NCBI RefSeq assembly: GCF_000018545.1
Contig: NC_012587.1
Span: 1,550,001 to 1,614,000 of the forward strand
DNA from: Sinorhizobium fredii NGR234
Lineage (GTDB): Bacteria; Pseudomonadota; Alphaproteobacteria; Rhizobiales; Rhizobiaceae
Direction: 5' to 3'
DNA length: 64,000 bases
Part shown: positions 16,536 through 27,400 of the stretch, piece after piece
How the letters are laid out: every line of letters starts with the position of its first letter
How positions within the stretch are numbered: the first letter of the stretch is position 1
Made by a program: the position numbers and the translations under genes
The notes under the pieces: model-generated
What the model saw: the letters and a program-made list of their open reading frames with translations, nothing else
What the model was told of the DNA's origin: nothing
Databases searched by the model: none

Positions 16536-17240
16536 ATGCAACTGTCTACCCTTGAGAAGCTGAACGAAGCGCGCGCGGCACGGCGGGCGGCCGTGGTCGT
16601 CAATGATCTTTCGAGCGGCCGCGCCCAAGTCTTCATCGAGGGCGAGGGTTTCCCGGCCGAATGGGAGGCGGGGATCTCCGAAACGCTTCGTTCGGGCCGC
16701 CCCAGTCTTGCGACGCTCGCTGAGCGATCCGTCTTTATCAACACCTATCTGCCGCCGCCGCGCTTGGTGGTCATCGGCGCCGTCCATATCTCGCAGGCGC
16801 TGGCGCGACTGGCGCCGGTCGCAGGGTTCGATATGTCCATCATAGACCCGCGCACCGCATTCGCGACGGCCGAGCGCTTCCACGGCGTCGAGCTTCTTGC
16901 CGATTGGCCGGAAGATGTCCTGCCGATGCGACCGCTCGACCCCTATACGGCACTGGCTGCGGTTACCCACGATCCGAAGATCGACGATTATCCAATCCGA
17001 GCCGCCCTGGACGCAGGTTGCTTCTATGTCGGCGCGCTCGGCAGCCGTAAGACTCATGCGAGCCGCGTGGAGAGACTGCGGTCGGCCGGGGTGCCGGAAG
17101 AGGCGATCGGCCGGATCAAGGCGCCGATCGGCCTGAACATCGGCGCTGCGAGCCCCGCGGAAATCGCCATTGCCGTCCTTGCCGAAATCATCGGCGCGCT
17201 GCGTCACCGCGATCGTGGAGAACAGGGGCGTGCGGCATGA
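16536..17240 (+). CDS. XdhC-family protein, Rossmann domain
   Basis: 234 residues. The nucleotide-binding stretch PPPRLVVIGAVHISQALARL near residue 70 and a C-terminal VGALGSRKTHASRVERLRSA followed by APIGLNIGAASPAEIAIAVL match the XdhC_C domain. It starts two bases after the stop of the XdhC_CoxI gene (TGA-CC-ATG), so the two halves are probably made together and assemble. The Rossmann signature is GAVHISQALARL, in which the usual GxGxxG is degenerate. The role is storage and delivery of molybdenum cofactor to a hydroxylase. It overlaps the following fusion gene by ATGA. Confidence 0.9.
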   Translation: MQLSTLEKLNEARAARRAAVVVNDLSSGRAQVFIEGEGFPAEWEAGISETLRSGRPSLATLAERSVFINTYLPPPRLVVIGAVHISQALARLAPVAGFDMSIIDPRTAFATAERFHGVELLADWPEDVLPMRPLDPYTALAAVTHDPKIDDYPIRAALDAGCFYVGALGSRKTHASRVERLRSAGVPEEAIGRIKAPIGLNIGAASPAEIAIAVLAEIIGALRHRDRGEQGRAA

Positions 17241-18853
17241 GGTTTGGTCCAGTGCCGCTTGCCGAAGCGGAAGGCGCCATTCTGGCCCACGCCGTAAAGA
17301 CTGGGGAAGGTAAGCTCGCCAAGGGTCGTCGTCTGAGCGCGAATGATCTGGCGATGCTTGCCGATGCCGGCATGGGAGAGGTGGTCGTTGCCAGACTCGA
17401 ACCCGACGATTTGCCGGAAGACGAGGCCGCGGCTCGGATTGCATCCGCGATTTCCCCGGATCGTCTTCGTTTCTCGTCCGCCGCAACCGGCCGCGTCAAT
17501 GTGTATGCGACGGTGTCGGGTCTCTTCGTCGCCAATCGCGCGACGGTCGACCGCGTGAACCGCATTGATCCCGCGATCACGCTTGCCTGTCTTGCCGACC
17601 ATGTCGCCGTCGATGCGGGTGATATGGTGGCGACGATCAAGATCATCCCGCTGGCGGTGCCGGGAAAGTTCGTCGAGCAAGCGGCGGCGGTGCTTCGCGC
17701 GGAGCCCGCCTTTGACGTGAAGCCCTTCGTGCCGAAACGTGCGGCCCTCATCGCAACCGAGTTGCCTTCGCTGAAGCGCCAGGTGATGGACAAGACGCGG
17801 GCCGTGCTGGCGGGGCGGCTTGCACAAGCTGGCAGCAGTCTGGATACCGAGCGTCGCGTCGCTCACACCGAGACGGCCGTCGCGGCAGAGATTGCCGAAC
17901 TCCGGTCTACCCACGACCTGCTGATCATCTTCGGCGCGTCCGCCGTCGCTGACCCTGAGGATGTCGTGCCGGCCGCTATCCGGCGCGCCGGCGGGACCGT
18001 CGAGCACGTCGGCATGCCCGTTGACCCGGGCAATCTGCTCGTACTTGGCCGATTCGGCGACATCCCCGTCGTCGGCGCACCCGGATGTGCCCGCAGCCCG
18101 AGAGAAAATGGCTTCGACTGGATCCTCGATCGTCTGCTCGCCGGTGAGTGGCCGAGTCCGACCGATATCGCCGGGCTTGGCGTCGGTGGACTGCTGAAAG
18201 AAATCCCGACACGGCCGCAGCCGCGGGAAGTCGCCGTCAGGCCGCAGCCCGGCCCAGTCGCGATCGTCGTACTGGCGGCAGGTCGGGCAAGCCGTATGGG
18301 GCCCGCAGGGAAGCACAAGCTTCTTGCCGAGTTCGACGGCATCCCGCTTGTCCGCCGTTCGGTCGAGACGGCCCTTTCTGTCGGCAAGGGCAAGGTCGTC
18401 GTGGTTACCGGGTATCGGGAGGCGGAGATCCGGGCCGCCTTATCCGGCCTTTCGGTCGCGCTCGTCTCGAATCCCGATTACGAGAGCGGCATGGCGTCGT
18501 CACTTGTCGCGGGTCTGACCGCGGTGGACGAAGGGGCGGGCGGCATGCTGGTGATGCTCGCCGATATGCCCGGCCTTACAGATGGGCACCTGTCAAAGAT
18601 GATAGACGCTTTCGGCGCCGAATCCGGCCGCGCCGTCGTCCGCGCAGTGACGGAAGGCCAGCGCGGAAATCCGGTCATCCTGCCGAAATCCACCTTTGCC
18701 GCCGTCCGGCAACTCGTAGGCGACGTCGGGGCGAGACACATCGTCGAGCGCTGTGGCCTTCCGGTGATCGATGTCGAACTGGGTGCCGCGGCGCGTCTCG
18801 ATGTGGATACGCCCGAGGCGATCCTGGCCGCCGGGGGAATATTGAAGGGCTGA
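17237..18853 (+). CDS. Molybdopterin-binding / MobA-like NTP transferase fusion
   Basis: 538 residues in two parts. Residues 1 to about 330 resemble the molybdopterin-binding MoeA/MoaB-like fold (MRFGPVPLAEAEGAILAHAV; LIIFGASAVADPEDVVPAAI). Residues about 336-538 are a MobA-like nucleotidyltransferase with the nucleotide loop VLAAGRASRMGPAGKHKLLA and LVMLADMPGLTDGHLSKM. Such fusions are linked to making molybdopterin cytosine dinucleotide (the MocA reaction, CTP plus Mo-molybdopterin), the cofactor form of CO dehydrogenase/xanthine dehydrogenase-type enzymes; the CTP preference here is inference. ATGA overlap with the XdhC Rossmann gene; last coupled gene of the cluster, 4 bp before the TfoX gene. 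Confidence 0.88.
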   Translation: MRFGPVPLAEAEGAILAHAVKTGEGKLAKGRRLSANDLAMLADAGMGEVVVARLEPDDLPEDEAAARIASAISPDRLRFSSAATGRVNVYATVSGLFVANRATVDRVNRIDPAITLACLADHVAVDAGDMVATIKIIPLAVPGKFVEQAAAVLRAEPAFDVKPFVPKRAALIATELPSLKRQVMDKTRAVLAGRLAQAGSSLDTERRVAHTETAVAAEIAELRSTHDLLIIFGASAVADPEDVVPAAIRRAGGTVEHVGMPVDPGNLLVLGRFGDIPVVGAPGCARSPRENGFDWILDRLLAGEWPSPTDIAGLGVGGLLKEIPTRPQPREVAVRPQPGPVAIVVLAAGRASRMGPAGKHKLLAEFDGIPLVRRSVETALSVGKGKVVVVTGYREAEIRAALSGLSVALVSNPDYESGMASSLVAGLTAVDEGAGGMLVMLADMPGLTDGHLSKMIDAFGAESGRAVVRAVTEGQRGNPVILPKSTFAAVRQLVGDVGARHIVERCGLPVIDVELGAAARLDVDTPEAILAAGGILKG

Positions 18854-18857
18854 CACG

Positions 18858-19175
18858 ATGGACAATGCTGCGATCGAGGAGATGTTCGAGACCCTGGGGC
18901 CGATCACCATTCGCCGCATGTTCGGCGGCAAGGGAATCTATTGCGATGGCGTCATCCTCGCGGTCGAGGTCAACGGAGAAATCCTTCTGAAAGGCGATGC
19001 CGAAACGGCTCCGGCACTCGAGGAAGCGGGCGCACGGCAATGGGCCTATGACGGCAAGGGCAAGCCAGTGAAAATGCCCTATTGGAGCATCCCCGATTCG
19101 GCCTACGACGATCCGGATGAGATGGCCCGCTGGGTGAAGTTGGCCTATACGGCCGCGCTCAGGGCGAAGAAATGA
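18858..19175 (+). CDS. TfoX/Sxy N-terminal domain protein
   Basis: 105 residues starting at ATG 18858. The sequence EEMFETLGPITIRRMFGGKG and the later AVEVNGEILLKGDAET and PYWSIPDSAYDDPDEM match the TfoX N-terminal domain. Only this domain is present, without the C-terminal domain of the Haemophilus and E. coli competence regulators. Short TfoX-N proteins are common in alphaproteobacteria and their function is not established. It starts 4 bp after the molybdenum-cofactor fusion gene and may be co-transcribed with it, though no functional link is known. It converges with the NUDIX gene. Confidence 0.88.
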   Translation: MDNAAIEEMFETLGPITIRRMFGGKGIYCDGVILAVEVNGEILLKGDAETAPALEEAGARQWAYDGKGKPVKMPYWSIPDSAYDDPDEMARWVKLAYTAALRAKK

Positions 19176-19192
19176 CGGGCCATGAGAGTACC

Positions 19193-19600
19193 TTATCCGA
19201 GCGCGCTGACCGCGTCCGCAGCGAAGCGGGACAATGGCTGGGGCAGGGCGGTAAGATCGAACCAGCCTATATCGGACAGTTTGTCCGGCTCGGTGAGGCG
19301 CGCTTCGCCCGAAAAATCATCGGTCGCGTAGATCAGTGAGATCCAGTGCTGGCCATCGGCCTCGATCATCTGCTCGCTGACACAGAGAAACCGCGACGAA
19401 TGGATCGACAGGCCGCTTTCCTCTTCGGCCTCCCGGCGAGCGGCATCCTCGGCACGCTCCATATGGTCGACCTTGCCGCCGACGATGCTCCAGTGGCCGG
19501 CCTCCGGTGCCTTCAGGCGCCGGCAGAGAAGGATCTTGCCTTCCCGCAGGATTGCAAGCCCGCAGCCGAGACCAGGAAAATCGATGCCCGGGAAGGCCAT
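19193..19600 (-). CDS. NUDIX hydrolase
   Basis: 135 residues. The complete Nudix box is visible near residues 43-65: GKVDHMERAEDAARREAEEE followed by SGL, fitting Gx5Ex7REUxEExGU. The enzyme should hydrolyse a nucleoside diphosphate linked to another group, with Mg ions held by the box glutamates. The N-terminal ILREGKILLCRRLKAPEAGH and the C-terminal tail are like other small bacterial NUDIX proteins of the ADP-ribose/dNTP group, but the substrate cannot be read from the sequence. It lies 12 bp downstream of the DEAD-box helicase gene on the same strand and may be co-transcribed. Confidence 0.93.
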   Translation of the reverse strand: MAFPGIDFPGLGCGLAILREGKILLCRRLKAPEAGHWSIVGGKVDHMERAEDAARREAEEESGLSIHSSRFLCVSEQMIEADGQHWISLIYATDDFSGEARLTEPDKLSDIGWFDLTALPQPLSRFAADAVSALG

Positions 19601-19611
19601 GGCGCTTGAGG

Positions 19612-21117
<1,506 letters not shown>

Positions 21118-21310
21118 AGGGGAATCTGTTTCCGTTCCGGTTCGCTAGAACACTGATCGATCGATGGAAAATCACCATCCTGTGGCGGCGCTCTTAAGAC
21201 GAAAGGCGCCTAAAGTCAAGAAATCCAGCACGTTGACGCGTCGCACGGTAAATAACTGCGAATCTATCGCTTTTCCCGTCAACTGCCGGCGTTGGTTGAA
21301 GAGGATGCTG

Positions 21311-22651
21311 TCAGTTCAGATAGCCGGCGAGTTTCGTGCCGGCGCGCAGGAACCGCATCGGATCCACCGCCAGGCCGCCCACGCGAACTTCATAATGCAG
21401 ATGGGGGCCGGTCGACCGCCCAGTGCTTCCGGATTGGGCGACGACCTGGTCGGCCTCGACTCGGTCGCCGACATGTACGAGGACAACGGCGAGATGCGCG
21501 TAGCGCGTCGAGACACCGTTGCCGTGGTCGATCTCGACCATGTTGCCGTATCCGCCCGCCGGCCCTGCCGCTGTCACGGTTCCCGCTGCGGTCGAGCGAA
21601 TGCGAGTGCCGGTCGCGGCGCGGAAGTCGATTCCGGCGTGGAGCGCCAATCGCCCCAGAAAGGGATCCAGCCGATTTCCGAAACTGCTCGTGATGTCACT
21701 TGCCGGCGCCGGACTTTCGAGGGGGAGTTTTCGCGCAGCGTCGCGGGTCTCTTCCAGGTCGACAAGCGCATTGTCGAGTGTGGTGAGGGATTGTTCGAAA
21801 GGATCCTGGCTCTGTGGTTCGACATAGGGTCCGCCGATCGCCGTTCCGTCGGCCGGAACGGCAGGCGCGGAAGCCTCTGCGGTCTTCGAAACCGGGAGGA
21901 CAAAGCCTGTGCGTTCGACGATCGTCCTGATCGCGTCGGAGGTCCTTTGCGCATTGCTTGTCAACTGCCGAACATGCGCCAGTTGATCGCGCTCAATGCC
22001 TTTCAGCGAGAGGGTAACTTTTGAAAAGATGCGATCCGTCCGATCGGAAGCGGTCTCCCTTGGGTCGCTTGCCTGCGCTTCCGGCGCATAGCCGAGCGCA
22101 GATGCATGCGCCGGCGGTTCGGCGCTTGCCTTTGCGATGCCCATGATCTCTTCGATCGCCTGGATGCCGTCCTTTGCGTCGGTCCGCTTTTCGTAGGCGA
22201 GAGGTTCGGCATCCGGCAATGCGGCCGCGTCCCCGCTAGCCGTCGGCGGCTCAGCGCTCTCGGCCAGCGTCCCCAGCCTGCCGCTGCGTGAAGAAAGCTC
22301 CAACTGCTGCTGCAGGAGTTTGTCGACCTTTTCCTCGACGATCTGCTGATCCAGCAACTGTCGGCTCGTCACCCGATCGACCTGAGCGCGCAGCGCCGTG
22401 ATTCGGTCCTCGTATTCATGCTGCATGCGCGCCTGCCGGGCGATCGTACCGCCGATCAGGTCGTCGCGAAGCACGAGATAGGTGGACGCGGCGAGATAAC
22501 CGATGCCGAACACGCCGATAAGCGATGCCGCAGCCGCAGCCATCCAGGGACGGACCGTCATGTGACGAACCCTGTCGCCGCTGGCGAGAATCAGGACGTG
22601 ACTTTGCCGACGTTTTCCGAAGCTCCGGTTTTCCGGACGAATAGACACCAC
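21311..22651 (-). CDS. M23 family metallopeptidase, membrane-anchored
   Basis: 446 residues from a GTG at 22651 (an ATG at 22562 is an alternative). A membrane anchor lies at about residues 34-57 (AAAAASLIGVFGIGYLAAST), followed by a coiled-coil-prone region (ARQARMQHEYEDRITALRAQ) and a long linker. The C-terminal LytM/M23 domain has HAGIDFRAATGTRIRSTAAG with the HxxxD zinc ligands and the HLHYEV ligand near residue 415. It should cut peptidoglycan cross-bridges in the periplasm or, if inactive, regulate other hydrolases; all zinc ligands are present, favouring activity. It stands alone on the minus strand, with the DUF455 gene downstream. Confidence 0.92.
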   Translation of the reverse strand: MVSIRPENRSFGKRRQSHVLILASGDRVRHMTVRPWMAAAAASLIGVFGIGYLAASTYLVLRDDLIGGTIARQARMQHEYEDRITALRAQVDRVTSRQLLDQQIVEEKVDKLLQQQLELSSRSGRLGTLAESAEPPTASGDAAALPDAEPLAYEKRTDAKDGIQAIEEIMGIAKASAEPPAHASALGYAPEAQASDPRETASDRTDRIFSKVTLSLKGIERDQLAHVRQLTSNAQRTSDAIRTIVERTGFVLPVSKTAEASAPAVPADGTAIGGPYVEPQSQDPFEQSLTTLDNALVDLEETRDAARKLPLESPAPASDITSSFGNRLDPFLGRLALHAGIDFRAATGTRIRSTAAGTVTAAGPAGGYGNMVEIDHGNGVSTRYAHLAVVLVHVGDRVEADQVVAQSGSTGRSTGPHLHYEVRVGGLAVDPMRFLRAGTKLAGYLN

Positions 22652-22702
22652 GTCACCCCCGCCAGATGCGACCCAACTTGCGCTTGCCCCGAGGTGATTA
22701 CA

Positions 22703-22722
22703 CTTTATTAGGGTTAATAAAG
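22703..22722. terminator. Short AT-rich inverted repeat near M23/DUF455 junction
   Basis: CTTTATTA at 22703-22710 pairs perfectly with TAATAAAG at 22715-22722, 4-nt loop. It lies 17 bp downstream of the DUF455 stop (on the minus strand) and 52 bp upstream of the M23 start. It could be the DUF455 terminator stem or an operator at the M23 promoter. Weak call. Confidence 0.35.
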
Positions 22723-22739
22723 CGTGAGGGCGCCGCCCG

Positions 22740-23561
22740 TCAGATGTTCCTGGAGGCGGTCATCGACCGGTAAAATGATGGCGTCAGGCCGGCTTCGGCC
22801 CGCGCGATGTCGTTGAAGGGTGCCTTCAGCGGTCCACGGAAGTTTGCCCGCACGAGGGCCTGGAAGGTCGCGGCCGGATCCTTCTTCTGTCGGGCGCACA
22901 GGAAGCGGAACCACTTTGCTCCAACGGCGACATGGCCCTTCTCGTCTTCATAGATGACGTCGAGAACTGCAGCACTTTCATCGTCGCCGGTTTCGCGCAT
23001 CTTCGCCTGCAGTGCCGGCGTGACGTCCAGGCCGCGCGCCTCCAGGATGAGCGGCACCACGGCAAGCCGGGCGGTCAGATCGTTGCGCGTGTCGTGGGCG
23101 GCCTGCCACAGACCGTCGTGGGCCGGCAGGTCGCCATAATCGGCGCCCAGATCGTTAAGCCTTTGCCGCACCAACCGAAAATGCTTGGCCTCCTCGAAAG
23201 CCACCTGCATCCATCCGTCGAAAAAGGATTGCGGCACCGGCTCCGTGGCGAAGCGGGCGACGATGTCGAACGCGAGATCGACGGCATTCAATTCGATATG
23301 GGCAATCGCATGGAGGAGGGCGATTCGGCCCTTCAAGGAACCGAGGGATCGCCGCTTGACCTGCGTCGGCGGCGTGAGAATGGGCCTTTCCGGCCGGCCC
23401 GGCCGTGCCGGAACGGGCCGATCGAGCGGCGAGCGCAAGGAGAGCGTTCGCGCCTGCCAGCGACGCGCAGCCTCCTGCGCGAGCTCGGTTTTGACCGCCA
23501 GGTCACTGGCGCGTATCGCTTCGACGGCGGCGCCGCGCAGACTGTGGAATTGCGGAAGCAC
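22740..23561 (-). CDS. DUF455 ferritin-like protein
   Basis: 273 residues belonging to the DUF455 family of ferritin-like four-helix proteins. The signature is the pair of carboxylate/His motifs typical of a di-iron site: IAHIELNAVDLAFDI near residue 88, MQVAFEEAKHFRLV near residue 116 and IYEDEKGHVAVGAKW near residue 205. By analogy these side chains could hold two iron atoms; enzymatic function is not established, though a resemblance to the tRNA hydroxylase MiaE has been noted for such folds. The N-terminus (residues 1-70) is a linker rich in Pro and Arg. It ends 17 bp before an AT-rich inverted repeat and lies 11 bp from the bcp gene, so it probably forms a unit with it. Confidence 0.85.
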   Translation of the reverse strand: MLPQFHSLRGAAVEAIRASDLAVKTELAQEAARRWQARTLSLRSPLDRPVPARPGRPERPILTPPTQVKRRSLGSLKGRIALLHAIAHIELNAVDLAFDIVARFATEPVPQSFFDGWMQVAFEEAKHFRLVRQRLNDLGADYGDLPAHDGLWQAAHDTRNDLTARLAVVPLILEARGLDVTPALQAKMRETGDDESAAVLDVIYEDEKGHVAVGAKWFRFLCARQKKDPAATFQALVRANFRGPLKAPFNDIARAEAGLTPSFYRSMTASRNI

Positions 23562-23572
23562 AGGCCTTTCGC

Positions 23573-24049
23573 TCAGTCGGTGCGCAAAGTTTTCGCCGCG
23601 GCGAGAACTTCCTCCGTGTGCCCCGCCACTTTGACCTTTTCCCAGATCCGATTGACGATGCCATCTGGATCGATGAGGAAGGTCGTGCGTTCGACACCCA
23701 TGTATTTGCGTCCATACATGCTCTTTTCCGCCCAGACGCCATAGGCGTTGACCACTGTCTTGTCCTCGTCCGCCCCGAGCGCGACGCTGAGGTCGTGCTT
23801 CTTGGCGAAGCGGTCATGGCTCTTGACCGAGTCGGGCGAGATGCCGATCAGCGCCACACCGGCCGAAGTGAATTCTTCCGAAAGGCTCGAGAAGGAAATT
23901 GCTTCCACGGTGCAGGTCTTCGTGTCGTCCTTGGGATAGAAGAACAACACCACCGGCTTGCCGCGAAGAGCAGACAGTGAAATCGAGCCGCCGCCGTCGC
24001 GAGCGAGTTCGAAATCCGGGGCAGGATCGCCGGGTCGCAATGGTGCCAT
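23573..24049 (-). CDS. bcp: Peroxiredoxin, Bcp/PrxQ type
   Basis: 158 residues from the ATG at 24049 (MAPLRPGDPAPDFEL); the upstream extension in the longer frame is unlike the family. The peroxidatic Cys lies in YPKDDTKTCTVEAISFSSL near residue 46, followed by GVALIGISPDSVKSHDRFA and ERTTFLIDPDGIVNRIW. Bcp/PrxQ enzymes reduce peroxides using thiols in the cytoplasm. The usual second (resolving) Cys four or five residues after the first is not present in CTVEAISF, so this member is probably of the one-Cys or intermolecular type. It lies upstream of DUF455 (11 bp gap) and may be co-transcribed; a joint role in oxidative stress or iron handling is inference. Confidence 0.92.
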   Translation of the reverse strand: MAPLRPGDPAPDFELARDGGGSISLSALRGKPVVLFFYPKDDTKTCTVEAISFSSLSEEFTSAGVALIGISPDSVKSHDRFAKKHDLSVALGADEDKTVVNAYGVWAEKSMYGRKYMGVERTTFLIDPDGIVNRIWEKVKVAGHTEEVLAAAKTLRTD

Positions 24050-24463
24050 GATTAAGCCTTTCTTACGCCAAGTTTTGTCGACATTTCGCACATAGGGGAT
24101 ACCCAAGATCGTCGCGGTCCGTCCAGCAGGTTTGTGGCTGCCTTGACAGCTACCCGACGGCTTTCATGGCTATGAGCCATGATGAATGCCACGTCGCAAG
24201 ACAGAGGCACCCCGGCACCATGGGTCTTTCAGACGCACAGCGCCGTCGTGCTTTCAACTGCTGCATGTATTTATCTTTGGGTCGATGCCGATCTGGGAGA
24301 ACCTGCGGTAGGCTGTGGCGCGCTTTCCACAGCAACCCACAGCGAAGCGTGGTGACTTGGTTCGGCGACTTGTGATCTACAGATAGGAGCGACCCGGGCG
24401 GCATGACGTTGGTCGGGACAGGAAGAGTGCAATGCAGCTAGCAGGTGGAGGAAACCCGCGCCG
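24050..24463. other. 414-bp intergenic region upstream of AsmA-like gene
   Basis: Divergent promoter region for bcp (minus) and the 1128-residue AsmA-like gene (plus). It contains a diverged copy of a palindromic repeat (24224-24311) and no open frame with convincing codon use. GGTGGAGG at 24444-24451 could be a ribosome site 12 bp before the ATG at 24464. Confidence 0.6.
24224..24311 (-). repeat. Diverged copy of palindromic intergenic repeat
   Basis: Read on the minus strand it matches the order and many bases of the repeat at 44675-44781: CTACYGCA, then a ...GATCGRCATCGA... segment, an ACATGCAG block, a TTGAAAGCAC block and a GCGCTG..GCGTCTGA block. The second palindrome is shortened. Similar elements are common in Sinorhizobium intergenic regions (from memory). 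Confidence 0.6.
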
Positions 24464-27400
24464 ATGAGTGATATCCGCGGCGAAAGGGTTTGCTTTCGCA
24501 AGGAAGATATCGTCGCGCTGGACGCGCTGCCCTCGGCCCAGGCCCATGATCCGGTCATCGTGCACACGCCCTTGTCCGGAGGCGGCTTGCGTCTGCTTGG
24601 CAAGATTCTGCTTTGCTGCTCACTTGTGGCCTTCGTCATCGTTGCCACGCTCATCGCCGTCATCGAAAGCGGCCTCGTTGACGGCCCCCTGAACGCCCGC
24701 GCCCGCGCAGCGCTCAACAGTGCCCTTGGAGCCAACTACGACGCCGACGTCGAAAGCACCGTGGTCCGCCTCACCGGTCGCGGCGCGCTCGCGCTCAAGG
24801 CGCGCGGCGTCACGCTGAACGACACCGCCTCCGGGCGCCCGGTTGCCAAGCTCGCGGCCGTCTCCATTGCGCTCGATCCCTTTGCCCTGATGACCGGCCG
24901 CATCGCCGTGTCGCGGCTGGAAGCGGAAGGTGGCGAACTCGATACCGGGCTCCTGCCGCGTGGCAAGCCGATTGACTTGACAGCGATTCGCATCGCCGAC
25001 ACCGGCACGGCGCTTGAAAAACTGTTCACGCATATCGATGCCATGTCGCGGTTGACGGCGCGAAGTGCCACAAGAACCGTTCAGCTTTCGGACCTCTCCC
25101 TGTCGGTGACCGGGGCACGCGGGCGGATCGTTCCGGTCGATGTGAGGATGCTGGCCTTCAGCCGCGATACCAATGGCTCCATTCAGGTCGATGGCTCGAT
25201 TGCCATCGACGGCAAGGAAGCGCAGCTCGAAGCCCGAGCCTTCGGGCCAGGCGACAGCATCGGCGGCATCGAGGCAGTCTTTAGATCCCTGCCGCTTTCG
25301 CCGTTCCTGTACCACGGCAAATCGGACAGCGAGGAGGCCTTCGGGATCGACGCCGGCGCCGAGGTCAGTCTCAGGGCAACGCGCGCTGCGAAGGGCACGC
25401 AGCCGGCTTTGGCAGTCGGCGTCAGGACATCTGCAGGGACATTTCACGCCGGAGGACTCGTCTCTGCGCTCAGGCCGTCGGAATTGAACGTCTCTTACGA
25501 TTTTGACCGGGCGTCGGTGGAGATATTGCCGTCAGCGGTCAAGATCGGGCGTTCGAACTTTCCTTTCACCGGCGCCCTGATCGACCTCGACAAGGTCGCG
25601 GAGGGAAGCCAAGGGGGCTTTGCGGTCGATCTGCTGTTGAAAGACGCAAGCTCCGATCCCGAAGACATGCAGGAGCGGCCGCTATCCTTCGACGCCAAGG
25701 CGAATGGCCGATTCGAGGCCGGCAGCCACCGGCTGATCTTCGACCAGCTGGTGATATCGAGCCCGCTGGGGTCCATGGCGGGCTCACTCGCGGTCGCCTT
25801 CGGCAACACGTCGCCGCAGATCAATTTCGCTGCGGTCAGTGACCGCATGCAACCCGCCGCGGTCAAGCAATTGTGGCCCTGGTGGGTAGCCAAGGGTGCC
25901 CGACGATGGGCGATCGGCAATCTCTTCGGCGGGACGGTGTCGGATGCGCGCATAGAGGTCTCGATCCCGGAGGGGAGAATTGCCAACAGCGGTGGCGAGT
26001 TGAAGCTCAACGAGGACGAACTCAATATCAACTTTGCCATCGACAACACCCGCATCAATATCGCCGGCGAGATTCCGCCGCTGCGCGATACTGCCGGGCA
26101 TTTCGAATTGAGTGGCGAGCGCATGACCGTCGACGTGCGCGGCGGCGCAGCCTTCTTCCCCTCCGGTCGCACCGTAGCCCTGAACGGCGGCAACTTCGTC
26201 ATTCCGGATGTCTACAGCAAGCCGTTGATGGCGGAAATGAAGATCGAGGTCGGTGGAGAAGCCGACTCGATAGCCGAACTCGTCAGCTACAAGCCGATCC
26301 GGGCCCTGCAGAAAACGCCTTTCGTACCGGAGGATTTCACCGGCCCGATGACCGCGTTGGTCGGTGCCCGTTTCGGCCTGATCTCCAACCAGAAACCGCC
26401 GCCACCCTTGTGGCAGGCGGAGATGCAGTTGCAGAAGGTGTCGATAAACCGGCCGGTTTCCGGCCGCGCGATCGCGGACCTGTCGGGAAGGATGCGGATC
26501 GATAACACCGAGGCGGTTCTCGACGCCGATGCCCTGATCGACGGCGCAAAAATGCGCATCGCGCTGACCGAGCCGGTGGATGCCAAGGCGGATGTGAAGC
26601 GGACACGCGAGATTTCGGGAACTCTCGACGACGCGGCACGCCGCAAGATCGCTCCTGCCTTGTCCGGGATCGTCAGCGGACCGGTCGGCGTGGAAGTGTC
26701 CCTTTCGGATGACGGCAGCCAGTCTGTGAAGGCCGATCTCGGCAAGGCGGTTCTGTCGCTGCCGTGGATCGGCTGGAACAAAGGCGCCGGCATTGCGGCC
26801 AATGCCGAATTCACGGTGAAGAAAAGCGATGCCGTCACGGAGATAGACGACTTCCGCATCCAGGGCGATGGATTCGGCGCGGCCGGAGATCTCCGCGTCG
26901 ACGACGACGGGCTCGCTTTGGCCCGGTTGCGGGATGTCCGCCTTGCGAGTGGCGATGATTTCGCGGTGACGGTCGAGCGGGCGAGGGGCGGTCATGTGGT
27001 TGCGCTCACCGGTTCGTCTGCCGATATCAGACTGCCGCTGGCGCGAGCGAAGGGCCAGTCCGGCTCCGGCGACGACGGCAATGTGAAGATCAGCGCCCGG
27101 CTCGACCGCGTCGTCGGCTTCAACGGCGAGGTCTTTTCGAATGTGAGCTTCCTTCACTCGGCCCGTGGTCAAGAGATAGACGATATCGACCTGTCGGCTG
27201 TAACGGCGAGCGGGCAGGCGGTGGTCGCCAGACTGGTGAAGGCGGGGCCGGACAACACGCTGGAACTGACGACGAGCGATGCGGGCGCTCTGGCCCGCTT
27301 TACCGACATCTACCGCAACATGCGCGGCGGCCTGCTGAACCTGCGCCTCCGCGATCGGGGCGCCGGATCCTGGCGCGGCACCGTGGATCTGCGGAAATTT

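Noticed and set aside
24150..24404. Minus-strand 84-codon frame in the gap before the AsmA-like gene
   Set aside because: It runs through the diverged palindromic repeat, which explains the open frame.
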